This document shows positions 1-5,531 of a stretch of 6,847 bases of DNA, piece by piece. Position 1 is the first letter of the stretch; each line of letters begins with the position of its first letter. The notes under the pieces were generated by a model. That model saw only the letters and a list, made by a program, of their open reading frames with translations. It ran no database searches and was not told the origin of the DNA. The position numbers and the translations under genes are program-made. The DNA comes from Actinomycetota bacterium (GTDB lineage: Bacteria; Actinomycetota; UBA4738), in contig VAYG01000170.1 in NCBI GenBank assembly GCA_005885015.1, positions 1 to 6,847 on the forward strand, written 5' to 3'.

Positions 1-24
1 GTTCAGGGGGTCCGGTCAGGGCAG

Positions 25-372
25 CTACCCGGGGGGGAGTCGCAAGGCCACCAGATTCGCACCTGGCAGGTACACCGTTCCCTGAGAGACGGCTAGCGAG
101 CTCGCACGAACACCGCCCGCGCCGAGAGGCAAGTTCAGCAGTTGCTTGCCGGTTCGGCTATTGAGTGCGTAGAGATCGCCGTCCGCCACGGCGACGGCGT
201 TCGACCTGCCGCTGTAGGACCCGGTGTTCGCCTCCCACCGTTCCACGCCAGTTGACCGGTCGTAGGCGAACAGGTAGCGGTGCCCCAGGCTCGCATAGAG
301 AAGTCCTTTCGCCACGGCCAAGAAGTGAACGATGGCCGAGACCCCCGTGCTCCACAGCAGGCTGACAGGGGG
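25..372 (-). pseudogene. C-terminal fragment of a PQQ-like beta-propeller repeat protein
   Basis: The minus-strand frame is open from just after an in-frame TGA at 375-373 to a TAG at 27-25, about 115 codons. It reads as two to three propeller blades: a WSTGVS start, then LLYASLGHRYLFAYDRSTG followed by VERW, then DLYALNSRTGKQLL, then a last strand ending in VALRLPPG. Such YALD..TGK-W repeats are typical of PQQ_2/PQQ-like domains, which often occur in exported or lipoprotein beta-propellers (BamB-like or dehydrogenase-like). No signal peptide or N-terminal blades are present, and the DNA upstream (376-541) shows no continuation of the repeat in any minus frame. It therefore looks like a decayed remnant or a gene interrupted by frameshift or deletion. 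The second blade seems to lack about ten residues between AVADG and DLYAL. The only possible starts are a TTG at 321 or internal GTGs. Function is unknown. The blade reading is fairly secure, the pseudogene status less so. Confidence -1.
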
Positions 373-479
373 TCACGCAGCTGGCTGGACACGCGACGGA
401 GCAGAGATCGGAGGTCATCGTGAACACGTCCCCAATCTCTGTCAACGGCCTCCGACCGCGTTGGCCTGGGGGCTTCCGC

Positions 480-485
480 TAGACT
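480..485 (+). promoter_or_regulatory. Candidate -10 box (TAGACT) for the tRNA-Thr/tRNA-Met/rpmG unit
   Basis: TAGACT at 480-485 is a common actinobacterial -10 sequence and lies 56 bases before tRNA-Thr. The nearest -35-like hexamer, TTGGCC at 461-466, is only 13 bases upstream, which is too close for a standard sigma-70-type promoter, so the -35 is uncertain. Apart from this, the region 373-541 holds nothing I can recognise. Confidence -1.
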
Positions 486-541
486 TGGCCGCGGCAACGG
501 AACCCGGTGGCGAGACTATCTGCCGGGCTCCTGCCAGTCCC

Positions 542-614
542 GCTGGAGTAGCTCAGTCGGCAGAGCACGGGCATGGTAAGTCCGGGGTCGCGGGTTCGAT
601 TCCCGCCTCCAGCT
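542..614 (+). tRNA. tRNA-Thr (anticodon GGT)
   Basis: A complete cloverleaf can be folded by eye. The acceptor stem 542-548 pairs with 607-613 over all seven positions. The D stem GCTC (551-554) pairs with GAGC (563-566). The anticodon stem 568-572/580-584 has one G-U pair and its loop carries GGT at 575-577. The T stem 590-594/602-606 encloses the canonical TTCGATT loop. The discriminator base is T614 and CCA is not encoded. It reads the ACC/ACU threonine codons. The same gene stands at the head of the equivalent mycobacterial cluster. Confidence -1.
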
Positions 615-637
615 CGAGTCCGCGAGGGGCGAGCCGG

Positions 638-643
638 TAAACT
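638..643 (+). promoter_or_regulatory. Possible -10 box (TAAACT) just upstream of tRNA-Met
   Basis: TAAACT at 638-643 sits 10 bases before the tRNA-Met 5' end in the 39-base spacer after tRNA-Thr, so a start near 650 is feasible. No good -35 exists at the expected distance, which would fall at the end of tRNA-Thr. Processing from a common transcript with tRNA-Thr is an equal possibility. Confidence -1.
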
Positions 644-653
644 TGGGGCTCGA

Positions 654-725
654 GGCGGCGTAGCTCAGAGGTAGAGCAAGCGGCTCATAATCGCTGTGTC
701 GGTGGTTCGATTCCACCCGCCGCTA
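654..725 (+). tRNA. tRNA-Met (anticodon CAT), probably elongator
   Basis: The acceptor stem 654-660 pairs with 718-724 (the first pair is G-U). The D stem GCTC/GAGC lies at 663-666/674-677. The anticodon stem 679-683/691-695 encloses a loop with CAT at 686-688. The T stem 701-705/713-717 has the TTCGATT loop. The discriminator is A725 and no CCA is encoded. It lacks the initiator marks: position 1-72 is paired rather than C-A mismatched, and the anticodon stem does not carry three consecutive G-C pairs next to the loop. A tRNA-Ile with lysidine-modified CAT cannot be excluded by eye, but the position before rpmG matches metT of mycobacteria. Confidence -1.
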
Positions 726-777
726 CCAGCGAGGACGCCCGGCCCGCCACCTGGATGGAGAGGACAGAGGACGCGAG

Positions 778-942
778 ATGGCGAAGTCCGACAACCGCCC
801 CATCATCACGCTGGCGTGCAGCGAGTGCCGCCGGCGGAATTACACGACGGTGAAGAACCGCCAGAACGACCGCGACCGCCTGGAGCTTCGCAAGTACTGC
901 CGGTGGTGCCGCGGCCACACGCTCCACCGCGAGACTCGCTGA
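778..942 (+). CDS. rpmG: 50S ribosomal protein L33 (rpmG)
   Basis: This 54-residue protein begins MAKSDNRPIITLACSEC and ends CRWCRGHTLHRETR, the usual length and composition for L33 of the large ribosomal subunit. Two CxxC pairs (C14/C17 and C41/C44) form the zinc-ribbon site, so this is the zinc-binding (C+) form. Lys and Arg are dense, as expected for an rRNA-binding protein. The ATG follows a GAGG Shine-Dalgarno at 767-770 with a 7-base spacer. It starts 52 bases after tRNA-Met and is probably co-transcribed with the two tRNAs. It ends 7 bases before the stop of the convergent response-regulator gene, with no terminator hairpin visible between them. In Mycobacterium the same gene is followed directly by hadA; here a regulator and an SDR gene intervene. 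Confidence -1.
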   Translation: MAKSDNRPIITLACSECRRRNYTTVKNRQNDRDRLELRKYCRWCRGHTLHRETR

Positions 943-949
943 CCCATTC

Positions 950-1621
950 CTAGCTCCCCACCGAGACCTTCCCGTGCCGGATGGCCACGGCCAGGGCCTC
1001 CACCTTCGTGTGCACGGACAGCCGGGTCAGGATGTTCTGGACGTGCGTCCGCAGGGTCGCCCGGGTCAGGTTCAGCCGGGCGGCGATCTCCTCCATCGGG
1101 ACGCCGTCGGCCATGAGCTGGAGGATCTCGGTCTGACGGGGCGTGAGCCGGCCAACCCGTTGGCGCTGGGTGGCCTCCTCGCGCCGTCGGTGCCGGAGGA
1201 CCCGTTGGAGCCGTTCGACCTCCTCCCGCTCGATGATGGGCTCGCCCCGGCGAGCCTTCCGGACGATCTCGGGGAGGCTACGGATCGGTGCGGCCTTGGA
1301 GACGTAGCCGACCGCCCCAGCCTCCAGGGCTCGGGCCCGCAGGAGGTCCTCGTCATGGGCCGAGAGCACGAGCACCCGAGCCCTCGGGTGGGTCTCGGCG
1401 AGGCGTCGGATCGCCTCGATCCCATCGACTCCCGGCATCTCCACGTCCATCAGGACGACGTCGGGCTGCATGCGCTCCGCGGCCGCCACGGCCTCGGCTG
1501 CGGTCGACGCCACCCGGACGTCGAGGTCCTTCTCCAGGCCGAAGGCCACGGCCAGGGCCTCCGCGAACGTGCGGTGGTCGTCGACGACGAGGACCGAGAT
1601 CGGCCGCCCCCCCTTCGCCAC
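950..1621 (-). CDS. NarL/LuxR-family two-component response regulator
   Basis: The 223-residue protein has the standard two-domain plan. An N-terminal receiver domain (about 8-125) has acidic pair D14/D15, phospho-acceptor D59 in LMDVEMPGVDG, S87 and K109 in GYVSKAAP. A basic, helical linker (about 130-157) leads to a LuxR-type HTH (about 158-217) with LTPRQTEILQLMADG and the recognition-helix region TRATLRTHVQNILTRL. All phosphorylation residues are present. The start is taken as the GTG at 1621, directly before the receiver fold; no strong Shine-Dalgarno precedes it, so a leaderless mRNA is possible. No histidine kinase is in the window, so it is an orphan here. It is divergent from the SDR-hadA-hadB operon with a 94-base shared spacer, which makes control of that operon a natural guess but not something the sequence proves. 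The family assignment is firm; the target is unknown. Confidence -1.
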   Translation of the reverse strand: MAKGGRPISVLVVDDHRTFAEALAVAFGLEKDLDVRVASTAAEAVAAAERMQPDVVLMDVEMPGVDGIEAIRRLAETHPRARVLVLSAHDEDLLRARALEAGAVGYVSKAAPIRSLPEIVRKARRGEPIIEREEVERLQRVLRHRRREEATQRQRVGRLTPRQTEILQLMADGVPMEEIAARLNLTRATLRTHVQNILTRLSVHTKVEALAVAIRHGKVSVGS

Positions 1622-1715
1622 GCCCGTATGCTGGCACCCGGTTTGCGCGTTGTCGATGAGCCCGGATACCGTTCGGCCGCCCGGCACCGGCCGGCGAATC
1701 TCCGAGGAGCCACGG
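1622..1715. promoter_or_regulatory. Divergent intergenic region between response regulator and SDR-had operon
   Basis: This 94-base spacer separates divergent starts and must hold the promoters for both directions unless transcripts enter from outside. On the plus strand a weak candidate is TTGCGC (1643-1648), 16 bases, then GATACC (1665-1670). On the minus strand a poor CATACG lies just before the GTG. No clear inverted repeat for the regulator was seen. The SDR Shine-Dalgarno GAGGAG lies at 1704-1709. Confidence -1.
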
Positions 1716-2522
1716 ATGGGCCGTCTTGACAGCAAGGTCGCAGTGGTCACCGGCGCCGGACGGGGGATCGGCCGGGCCACCGCGATCCGGTTCGCCGAGG
1801 AGGGGGCGATGGTGGTCGTCAACGACCTCGACCCCGAGCCCGCCGATGAGACGGCCCAGGCGATCAAGGAAGCCGGGGGAGAGGCCATGGTGTCCACCGA
1901 GAACACCGTGGAGCTGGACGCGGCACGCCGACTCATGGACGGGGCCACGGCCGCGTTCGGAAAGCTCGACATCCTGGTGAACAACGCCGGGATCACCCGG
2001 GATCGCACGTTCCACAACATGGACGACGACGTGTGGGACTTCGTGCTCGACGTGAACCTTCGGACGGCCTTCCACTCGACGCTGGCCGCCATGCCGCACC
2101 TCCGGGGCGCGGCGAAGAAGGAGATGACCGAGCAGGGGGCGCCCGCGTACCATCGCAAGGTCACGTTCACGACCTCCACGGCCGCGCTGACCGGGAACGC
2201 CGGACAGGCCAACTACACGGCGGCCAAGGGCGCGCTCATCGCCCTCACCCGGACCCTCGCCCGGGAGCTGGGGCCATTCCACATCAACGTCAACGCGGTG
2301 GCGCCTGGTTTCATCGAGACCCGGCTGACCGAGGCGAAGCAGGAGGGGTCCGACCTCGGCGTCCCCGAGCCCATCAGGCAGATGGCGCTCATGCTGATCG
2401 CCCTGGGGCGGTACGGCCGGCCCGAGGACGTGGCCAACGCCCACCTCTTCCTGGCCAGCGAGGAAGCCGACTTCATCTCCGGCGTGGTCCTGCCGGTGGC
2501 CGGTGGCCAGCTCGGGGCGTGA
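1716..2522 (+). CDS. SDR-family 3-hydroxyacyl-CoA dehydrogenase / 3-oxoacyl reductase-like protein
   Basis: A 268-residue classical short-chain dehydrogenase. The nucleotide-binding motif TGAGRGIG is at 12-19, NNAG at 89-92, and the catalytic tetrad fits N114, S154, Y167 and K171 (YTAAK). The C-terminal PGFIETRLTE and RPEDVANAHLFLASE segments match the FabG/HSD10/MFE-2 branch. Beta strand 2 ends VVVNDLD; an acidic residue there (D37) usually means NAD(H) rather than NADP(H). There is an insert of about 15 residues between H128 and the catalytic serine relative to FabG, as in bacterial relatives of peroxisomal multifunctional enzyme 2 (Hsd4B type). The ATG has GAGGAG six bases upstream. hadA follows after four bases, so the reductase probably acts on the substrate/product pair of the HadAB dehydratase. 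Either beta-oxidation-like oxidation or FAS-II-like reduction is possible; D37 favours the first. Confidence -1.
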   Translation: MGRLDSKVAVVTGAGRGIGRATAIRFAEEGAMVVVNDLDPEPADETAQAIKEAGGEAMVSTENTVELDAARRLMDGATAAFGKLDILVNNAGITRDRTFHNMDDDVWDFVLDVNLRTAFHSTLAAMPHLRGAAKKEMTEQGAPAYHRKVTFTTSTAALTGNAGQANYTAAKGALIALTRTLARELGPFHINVNAVAPGFIETRLTEAKQEGSDLGVPEPIRQMALMLIALGRYGRPEDVANAHLFLASEEADFISGVVLPVAGGQLGA

Positions 2523-2526
2523 GGTC

Positions 2527-2976
2527 ATGCCGCTGAACCAGGCGCTCAAGGGCAGGGAGTACCAGGAGGTCTCGTTCCCCGTGGAGCGAGACCACGTCGT
2601 CCAGTTCGCCGACGCGATCGGAACGGACGATCCGGTGTTCCGGGACCCGGAGGCGGCTCGGGCCGCCGGCTATCCCGATCAGGTCGCCCCGCCCACGTTC
2701 GTGACCAAGATGCAGATCCTGACCAGCGGCCAGGTGGTTCTCGATCAGGAGCTTGGGCTCAACTACGCCATGGTGGTCCACGCGGAGCAGGAGTACGAGT
2801 GGCGAAGGCCGGTGGTGGTGGGGGACGTGCTGGTGGCGACGCCTCGGATCGCGGACATCTACGTCAAGGGCCCCCACGAGTACCTGGTCATCGAAGCGGA
2901 GATGAAGGACGCCTCGGGCCGGGTCGTGGTGATCGCTCGATCCACGCTCCTGTCCAGAGGAACCGCGGGGGGTTGA
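2527..2976 (+). CDS. hadA: HadA-like MaoC-family (3R)-hydroxyacyl dehydratase subunit
   Basis: This 149-residue protein resembles the N-terminal MaoC dehydratase (hot-dog fold) subunit HadA. Features include an early ADAIGTDDPVFRD segment, the PPTFVTKM strand-turn, and EYEWRRPVVVGDVLVATPRI near residues 90-110. It lacks the GDxNPxH catalytic motif seen in the next gene, as expected for the substrate-binding, non-catalytic half of a HadAB heterodimer. The ATG at 2527 lies four bases after the SDR stop, with GAGG overlapping that stop codon; an in-frame upstream GTG at 2503 would extend it into the SDR gene and is less likely. In mycobacteria HadAB dehydrates (3R)-hydroxyacyl-ACP in FAS-II elongation. 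Without mycolate genes nearby the substrate here may be acyl-CoA or acyl-ACP. Confidence -1.
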   Translation: MPLNQALKGREYQEVSFPVERDHVVQFADAIGTDDPVFRDPEAARAAGYPDQVAPPTFVTKMQILTSGQVVLDQELGLNYAMVVHAEQEYEWRRPVVVGDVLVATPRIADIYVKGPHEYLVIEAEMKDASGRVVVIARSTLLSRGTAGG

Positions 2977-2978
2977 GG

Positions 2979-3404
2979 GTGGCCGTCCTGCGGTTCGACG
3001 AGGTCAACGTGGGCGACCGCCTGCCGCCGCTCGAGAAGGTGGTCCGGCGGGAGGACGTGAAGGCCTACGCGGACGCGTCGGGGGACCAGAATCCGCTTCA
3101 CCAGGACGACAACTTCGCCCGGAGCGTGGGGTTCCCCGGCATCATCGCCCACGGCATGTTCAGCATGGCGCACCTGGTGAACGCGCTCACCCGGTGGGTC
3201 GGAGATCCTGGGGAGCTCACGTCCATCAAGGTGCAGTTCCGGGGCGTGGTGTTCATGGACGAGACGCTCGTGGCCGGGGGCGAAGTGGTGGCCAAGGACG
3301 ACTCGACCCGGAGGGTCCGGCTCTCGGTCTGGACGGAGGTGGATCGCGCCGGTCAGCGCGTCCTCCCCATCAAGAACAGCGAGGCGGAGCTCCAGCTGGG
3401 GTGA
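2979..3404 (+). CDS. hadB: HadB-like MaoC-family (3R)-hydroxyacyl dehydratase, catalytic subunit
   Basis: The 141-residue protein carries the R-specific hydratase motif YADASGDQNPLHQDDNFARS (30-49), with D36 and H41 as the predicted catalytic pair, followed by GFPGIIAHGMFSMA (51-64) of the hot-dog helix. The C-terminal strands KVQFRGVVFMDETL and VWTEVDRAGQRVLPIKNSEA complete the fold. Length and motif fit HadB. The GTG start at 2979 lies two bases after the hadA stop, so the pair is translationally coupled and most likely forms the HadAB heterodimer. A TTG at 2973 is an alternative start overlapping the hadA stop. No HadC is present between this gene and tRNA-Trp, unlike M. tuberculosis. No convincing intrinsic terminator lies in the 49 bases before the convergent gene. 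Confidence -1.
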   Translation: MAVLRFDEVNVGDRLPPLEKVVRREDVKAYADASGDQNPLHQDDNFARSVGFPGIIAHGMFSMAHLVNALTRWVGDPGELTSIKVQFRGVVFMDETLVAGGEVVAKDDSTRRVRLSVWTEVDRAGQRVLPIKNSEAELQLG

Positions 3405-3453
3405 GACGGGGGAATCCCGACCGATTTCGTGGCCACAGACCCCCCGCCCGCTG

Positions 3454-3900
3454 TCACTCCTCCTCGCCGGGCTCGCCGAACCGGGCGCGGCGAAGCGCCG
3501 TCAGCGAGTCGGTTCCGTCCTCCGCAGGCTCCGTCTCGATTCGAGGGAACGCCGAGGGCCCCTCTCTGGGCGTCCCCTCCAGGACCGTGGCGAGGGCCTC
3601 GAGAGAGGCGGACAGGGGTGCCAGGGCCCCGGCAACGATCTGCCGGACCTCCTCGGCGGGCATGGCCCCGGCCGAGGCCCGCACCTCCTCGATGGAGCCC
3701 CACAGCCGCAGCGACGTCTTCCGGAGCGTCTCGGCGATGACCCGCACGCCGTCCTCGAGCCGCTCCAGCCGGGCCATCACATCGTCGTCGCCGACGGGAG
3801 AGACCGAGGTGAGGTCGACGACGTGGGGGTGCCCCGGGAAGAGTCGTTTGATCAGCCCGCCCCTCTGGCCGGGCCGAGGGCCGTCGATCCGCTGTTGCAT
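3454..3900 (-). CDS. Hypothetical protein with a central helical/coiled-coil region
   Basis: A 148-residue protein I do not recognise. The N-terminus (1-40) is basic and proline/glycine-rich (GQRGGLIKRLFPGHPH). Residues about 41-108 are strongly helix-forming with heptad-like hydrophobic spacing (DVMARLERLEDGVRVIAETL; later EEVRQIVAGALAPL and SASLEALATVL), suggesting a coiled coil. The tail is acidic and low in complexity, ending GEPGEEE. There is no signal peptide or membrane span. The ATG follows a GAGG-containing Shine-Dalgarno, and a TAGACT box lies at a suitable distance upstream. It converges on hadB and diverges from tRNA-Trp. The reasons for calling it real are the start signals, an ordered helical region flanked by disordered ends, and the lack of any better frame; it could still be a chance frame in high-GC DNA. 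Confidence -1.
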   Translation of the reverse strand: MQQRIDGPRPGQRGGLIKRLFPGHPHVVDLTSVSPVGDDDVMARLERLEDGVRVIAETLRKTSLRLWGSIEEVRASAGAMPAEEVRQIVAGALAPLSASLEALATVLEGTPREGPSAFPRIETEPAEDGTDSLTALRRARFGEPGEEE

Positions 3901-3942
3901 CCCATCCTCGCGATCCGGGGCCGCCGCGAGGCTGCGAGCCCG

Positions 3943-3948
3943 AGTCTA
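3943..3948 (-). promoter_or_regulatory. Candidate -10 box (TAGACT, minus strand) for the hypothetical gene
   Basis: Read on the minus strand, 3948-3943 is TAGACT, which would give a transcript start near 3936 and a leader of about 35 bases before the ATG at 3900. The matching -35 is weak: TTGCGT lies 21 bases upstream, too far for a standard promoter. Confidence -1.
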
Positions 3949-4001
3949 GGCCAGAGGCCCGGGCGATTCACGCAAGCTCCGTCGCCCTCGGTGCGGGTGC
4001 T

Positions 4002-4030
4002 TTGCCCGGCTGGTCGGGGCCCCCTATACT
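4002..4030 (+). promoter_or_regulatory. Promoter of the tRNA-Trp-secE-nusG unit
   Basis: TTGCCC at 4002-4007 and TATACT at 4025-4030 are separated by exactly 17 bases. This is the best sigma-70-type (principal sigma factor) promoter in the window. The predicted start is near 4037, about 20 bases before the tRNA-Trp 5' end. As no other clear promoter follows before secE, it probably drives tRNA-Trp, secE and nusG together. Confidence -1.
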
Positions 4031-4056
4031 GGGTGCGTTCCGTCCGCCCCTTGATC

Positions 4057-4126
4057 TCGGCCGCGAACCGGAGGGAGCACCGGTCTCCAAAACCGGCGGT
4101 TGGGGGTTCAAGTCCCTCCGGCCCTG
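4057..4126 (+). tRNA. tRNA-Trp (anticodon CCA) with an aberrant 5' half
   Basis: The 3' two-thirds are a normal tRNA. The anticodon stem CCGGT/ACCGG (4080-4084/4092-4096) encloses CTCCAAA with anticodon CCA at 4087-4089. The T stem 4102-4106/4114-4118 carries the canonical TTCAAGT loop. The 3' acceptor strand CGGCCCT (4119-4125) is followed by the G discriminator typical of tRNA-Trp. The 5' half is wrong. GGCCG (4059-4063) pairs with the inner five acceptor positions, but the outer two (T4057, C4058) do not pair. The D region 4064-4078 has GAGC for the 3' D strand but no GCTC partner, and it is about three bases short of a normal D arm. CCA is not encoded. Identity is clear from the anticodon, the G73 and the position before secE. 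Whether this copy can fold and function is doubtful; a sequence error is possible. Confidence -1.
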
Positions 4127-4139
4127 CAAGGAGCGCAGG

Positions 4140-4436
4140 ATGAACCGTCAGGCCAAGAGGATGATGCAGAAGCAGAAGGCCACGGGCCAGGATCGCCTGG
4201 AGGCCATGCGCCAGCGCCGCGCGGTCACCCCGGAGCGGAAGGGGCGCACGCCGGCCCGTCAGTTCCTCAAGGAGGTTCGCCAGGAGCTGAAGAAGGTGGC
4301 GTGGCCGACCCGCCGTGAGCTCGTGGGGTACACCATCGTGGTGCTGGTGGCGGTCGTGTTCCTCACCGCGCTGGTGTTCGCCATGGATCTCACGTTCTCC
4401 AAGGCCGTGCTCAAGGTGTTCCAGTCGGGCGGCTAG
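4140..4436 (+). CDS. secE: Preprotein translocase subunit SecE
   Basis: The 98-residue protein is the small essential subunit of the SecYEG channel in the cytoplasmic membrane, where it clamps SecY. A long basic cytoplasmic N-terminus (1-41) precedes the conserved amphipathic helix QFLKEVRQELKKVAWPTRRE (41-60), the SecE signature. One transmembrane helix follows (about 64-82, YTIVVLVAVVFLTALVFAM) and then a short tail. This single-span form is usual in Gram-positive bacteria. The ATG is preceded by AAGGAG (4128-4133) with a 6-base spacer, beginning two bases after the tRNA-Trp discriminator. nusG follows after 21 bases, the near-universal secE-nusG pairing. Confidence -1.
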   Translation: MNRQAKRMMQKQKATGQDRLEAMRQRRAVTPERKGRTPARQFLKEVRQELKKVAWPTRRELVGYTIVVLVAVVFLTALVFAMDLTFSKAVLKVFQSGG

Positions 4437-4457
4437 GCTCGACCCACCGGCAATCGA

Positions 4458-5498
4458 ATGAACGAGACCCAACCCCAGGACCGACCAACCACGACCGACC
4501 CCGAGACCGAGGATCTCGCCGATCTCGTGGAGCGCGCCGAGGCGGGTGACCAGCCCGCCGAGGTAGCCATCGAGGAGGCGGGCGGCCCCGGCGGCGCCAC
4601 CGACGAGCCCGAAGCCGAGGCGGCCGTCGAGATCGCCCAGGAGGCCGAGCCCGCCCCGGAAGACGACGTGACGGACGTTCCGAGCGAGGAAGCCACCGTG
4701 CTGGAGGCCGCCGCGGAGGAGGCGCTGCCCGAGGACACCGTCGAGAGCGAGGACGAGGGCCCGCTCCTGGCGGCCGGGCCCGACGCCTACGTCGTCGAAG
4801 AGGCTTCAGAGGAGTCCGCCGAAGAGACCCCGGCTGAGACGGCCCCGGCCGAGACGGCCCCCGCCGAGACCGAGGCGGTCGTGGCGGAGGAAACAGGGCC
4901 GGCAGAGGCCGAAGCAGAGGCGGCCGAGGAGGAAGAACCCCGGGCCTACTCGCCCTACGAGGGACCCGGCGAGTGGTACGTCGTCCACACCTACGCCGGC
5001 TACGAGAACAAGGTCAAGACCAACCTCCACTCGCGGATCGGGTCCATGCAGATGGAGGACAAGATCTTCGACGTCGTGATCCCGATGGAAGACGTCATGG
5101 AGATCAAGGGCGGCAAGAAGCAGGTGGTCCAGCGCAAGGTGTTCCCGGGCTACCTGCTGGTCAAGATGATCTACGACAACGACTCGTGGTACGTGGTGCG
5201 GAACACACCGGGCGTGACCGGGTTCGTCTCGAGCGGAACAGGTACCAAGCCGACCCCGCTCTCCCGGCGGGAGGTCGAGAAGATCCTGGCCGTCAAGCAA
5301 GAGACCCAGGTCAAGCCGACCTTCCGGCTGGAGTGGGAGGAGGGCGACGTGGTCCGGATCGTCACCGGACCCTTCGCCGACTTCACCGGCACCATCTCGG
5401 AGATCAACGTCGAGCAGTCGAAGCTGAAGGTCCTGGTCAACATCTTCGACCGGGAGACGCCGGTCGAGCTGGCCTTCGACCAGGTGGCCAAGGCATAG
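4458..5498 (+). CDS. nusG: Transcription termination/antitermination protein NusG with a long acidic extension
   Basis: The C-terminal half is a standard NusG. The NGN domain starts at about residue 172 (EWYVVHTYAGYENKVKTNL) and includes RKVFPGYLLVKM and NTPGVTGFV, the face that binds the RNA polymerase clamp. A linker leads to a KOW domain (about 292-346: EEGDVVRIVTGPFADFTGTI) that contacts Rho or ribosomal protein S10. The first about 170 residues are an acidic, Glu/Ala/Pro-rich, probably disordered extension with PAETA repeats. Extensions of this kind are known from actinobacterial NusG, where the protein is much longer than the roughly 180 residues of E. coli NusG. The ATG has no evident Shine-Dalgarno (CCGGCAATCGA precedes it), so translation may depend on coupling to secE, 21 bases upstream. 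The start itself is the least certain part; an internal start would shorten the extension only. Confidence -1.
   Translation: MNETQPQDRPTTTDPETEDLADLVERAEAGDQPAEVAIEEAGGPGGATDEPEAEAAVEIAQEAEPAPEDDVTDVPSEEATVLEAAAEEALPEDTVESEDEGPLLAAGPDAYVVEEASEESAEETPAETAPAETAPAETEAVVAEETGPAEAEAEAAEEEEPRAYSPYEGPGEWYVVHTYAGYENKVKTNLHSRIGSMQMEDKIFDVVIPMEDVMEIKGGKKQVVQRKVFPGYLLVKMIYDNDSWYVVRNTPGVTGFVSSGTGTKPTPLSRREVEKILAVKQETQVKPTFRLEWEEGDVVRIVTGPFADFTGTISEINVEQSKLKVLVNIFDRETPVELAFDQVAKA
4830..4874 (+). repeat. Tandem 15-base repeat in nusG coding PAETA x3
   Basis: Three in-frame 15-base units (4830-4844, 4845-4859, 4860-4874) encode PAETA, PAETA and PAETE. Units 1 and 2 differ by one base and unit 3 by a few more. 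The repeat lies in the acidic N-terminal extension of NusG, where in-frame copy-number change would be tolerated. It probably arose by replication slippage. Confidence -1.
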
Positions 5499-5531
5499 CA
5501 GCGTAGGAGGAACGACCCAACCATAGCGGGA

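Noticed and set aside
974..1729. 251-codon plus-strand frame across the response regulator
   Set aside because: The minus strand has intact receiver and HTH motifs. The plus frame is Asp/His/Gly/Arg-rich, as expected of an antisense shadow.
1622..2212. N-terminal extension of the response regulator frame up to 2212
   Set aside because: The extension overlaps the SDR gene in antisense and has no domain. The receiver fold starts directly after the GTG at 1621.
1353..2549. Long open minus-strand frame (398 codons) antisense to the SDR gene and overlapping the response regulator
   Set aside because: Its product is rich in Arg, Gly, His and Pro without any domain. It is a shadow of the high-GC coding sequence of the SDR and regulator in other frames.
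3405..3453. GGGGG and CCCCC tracts between hadB and the convergent gene as a terminator
   Set aside because: The loop would be about 25-30 bases and no T tract follows, so it is not a credible intrinsic terminator.
3875..4063. An AGGGCCG at about 3876 as the 5' acceptor strand of a tRNA-Trp split by an intron
   Set aside because: The match lies inside the hypothetical gene, and the strong promoter 4002-4030 would then sit inside the intron. Bacterial tRNA introns also lie in the anticodon loop, so chance is the better explanation.
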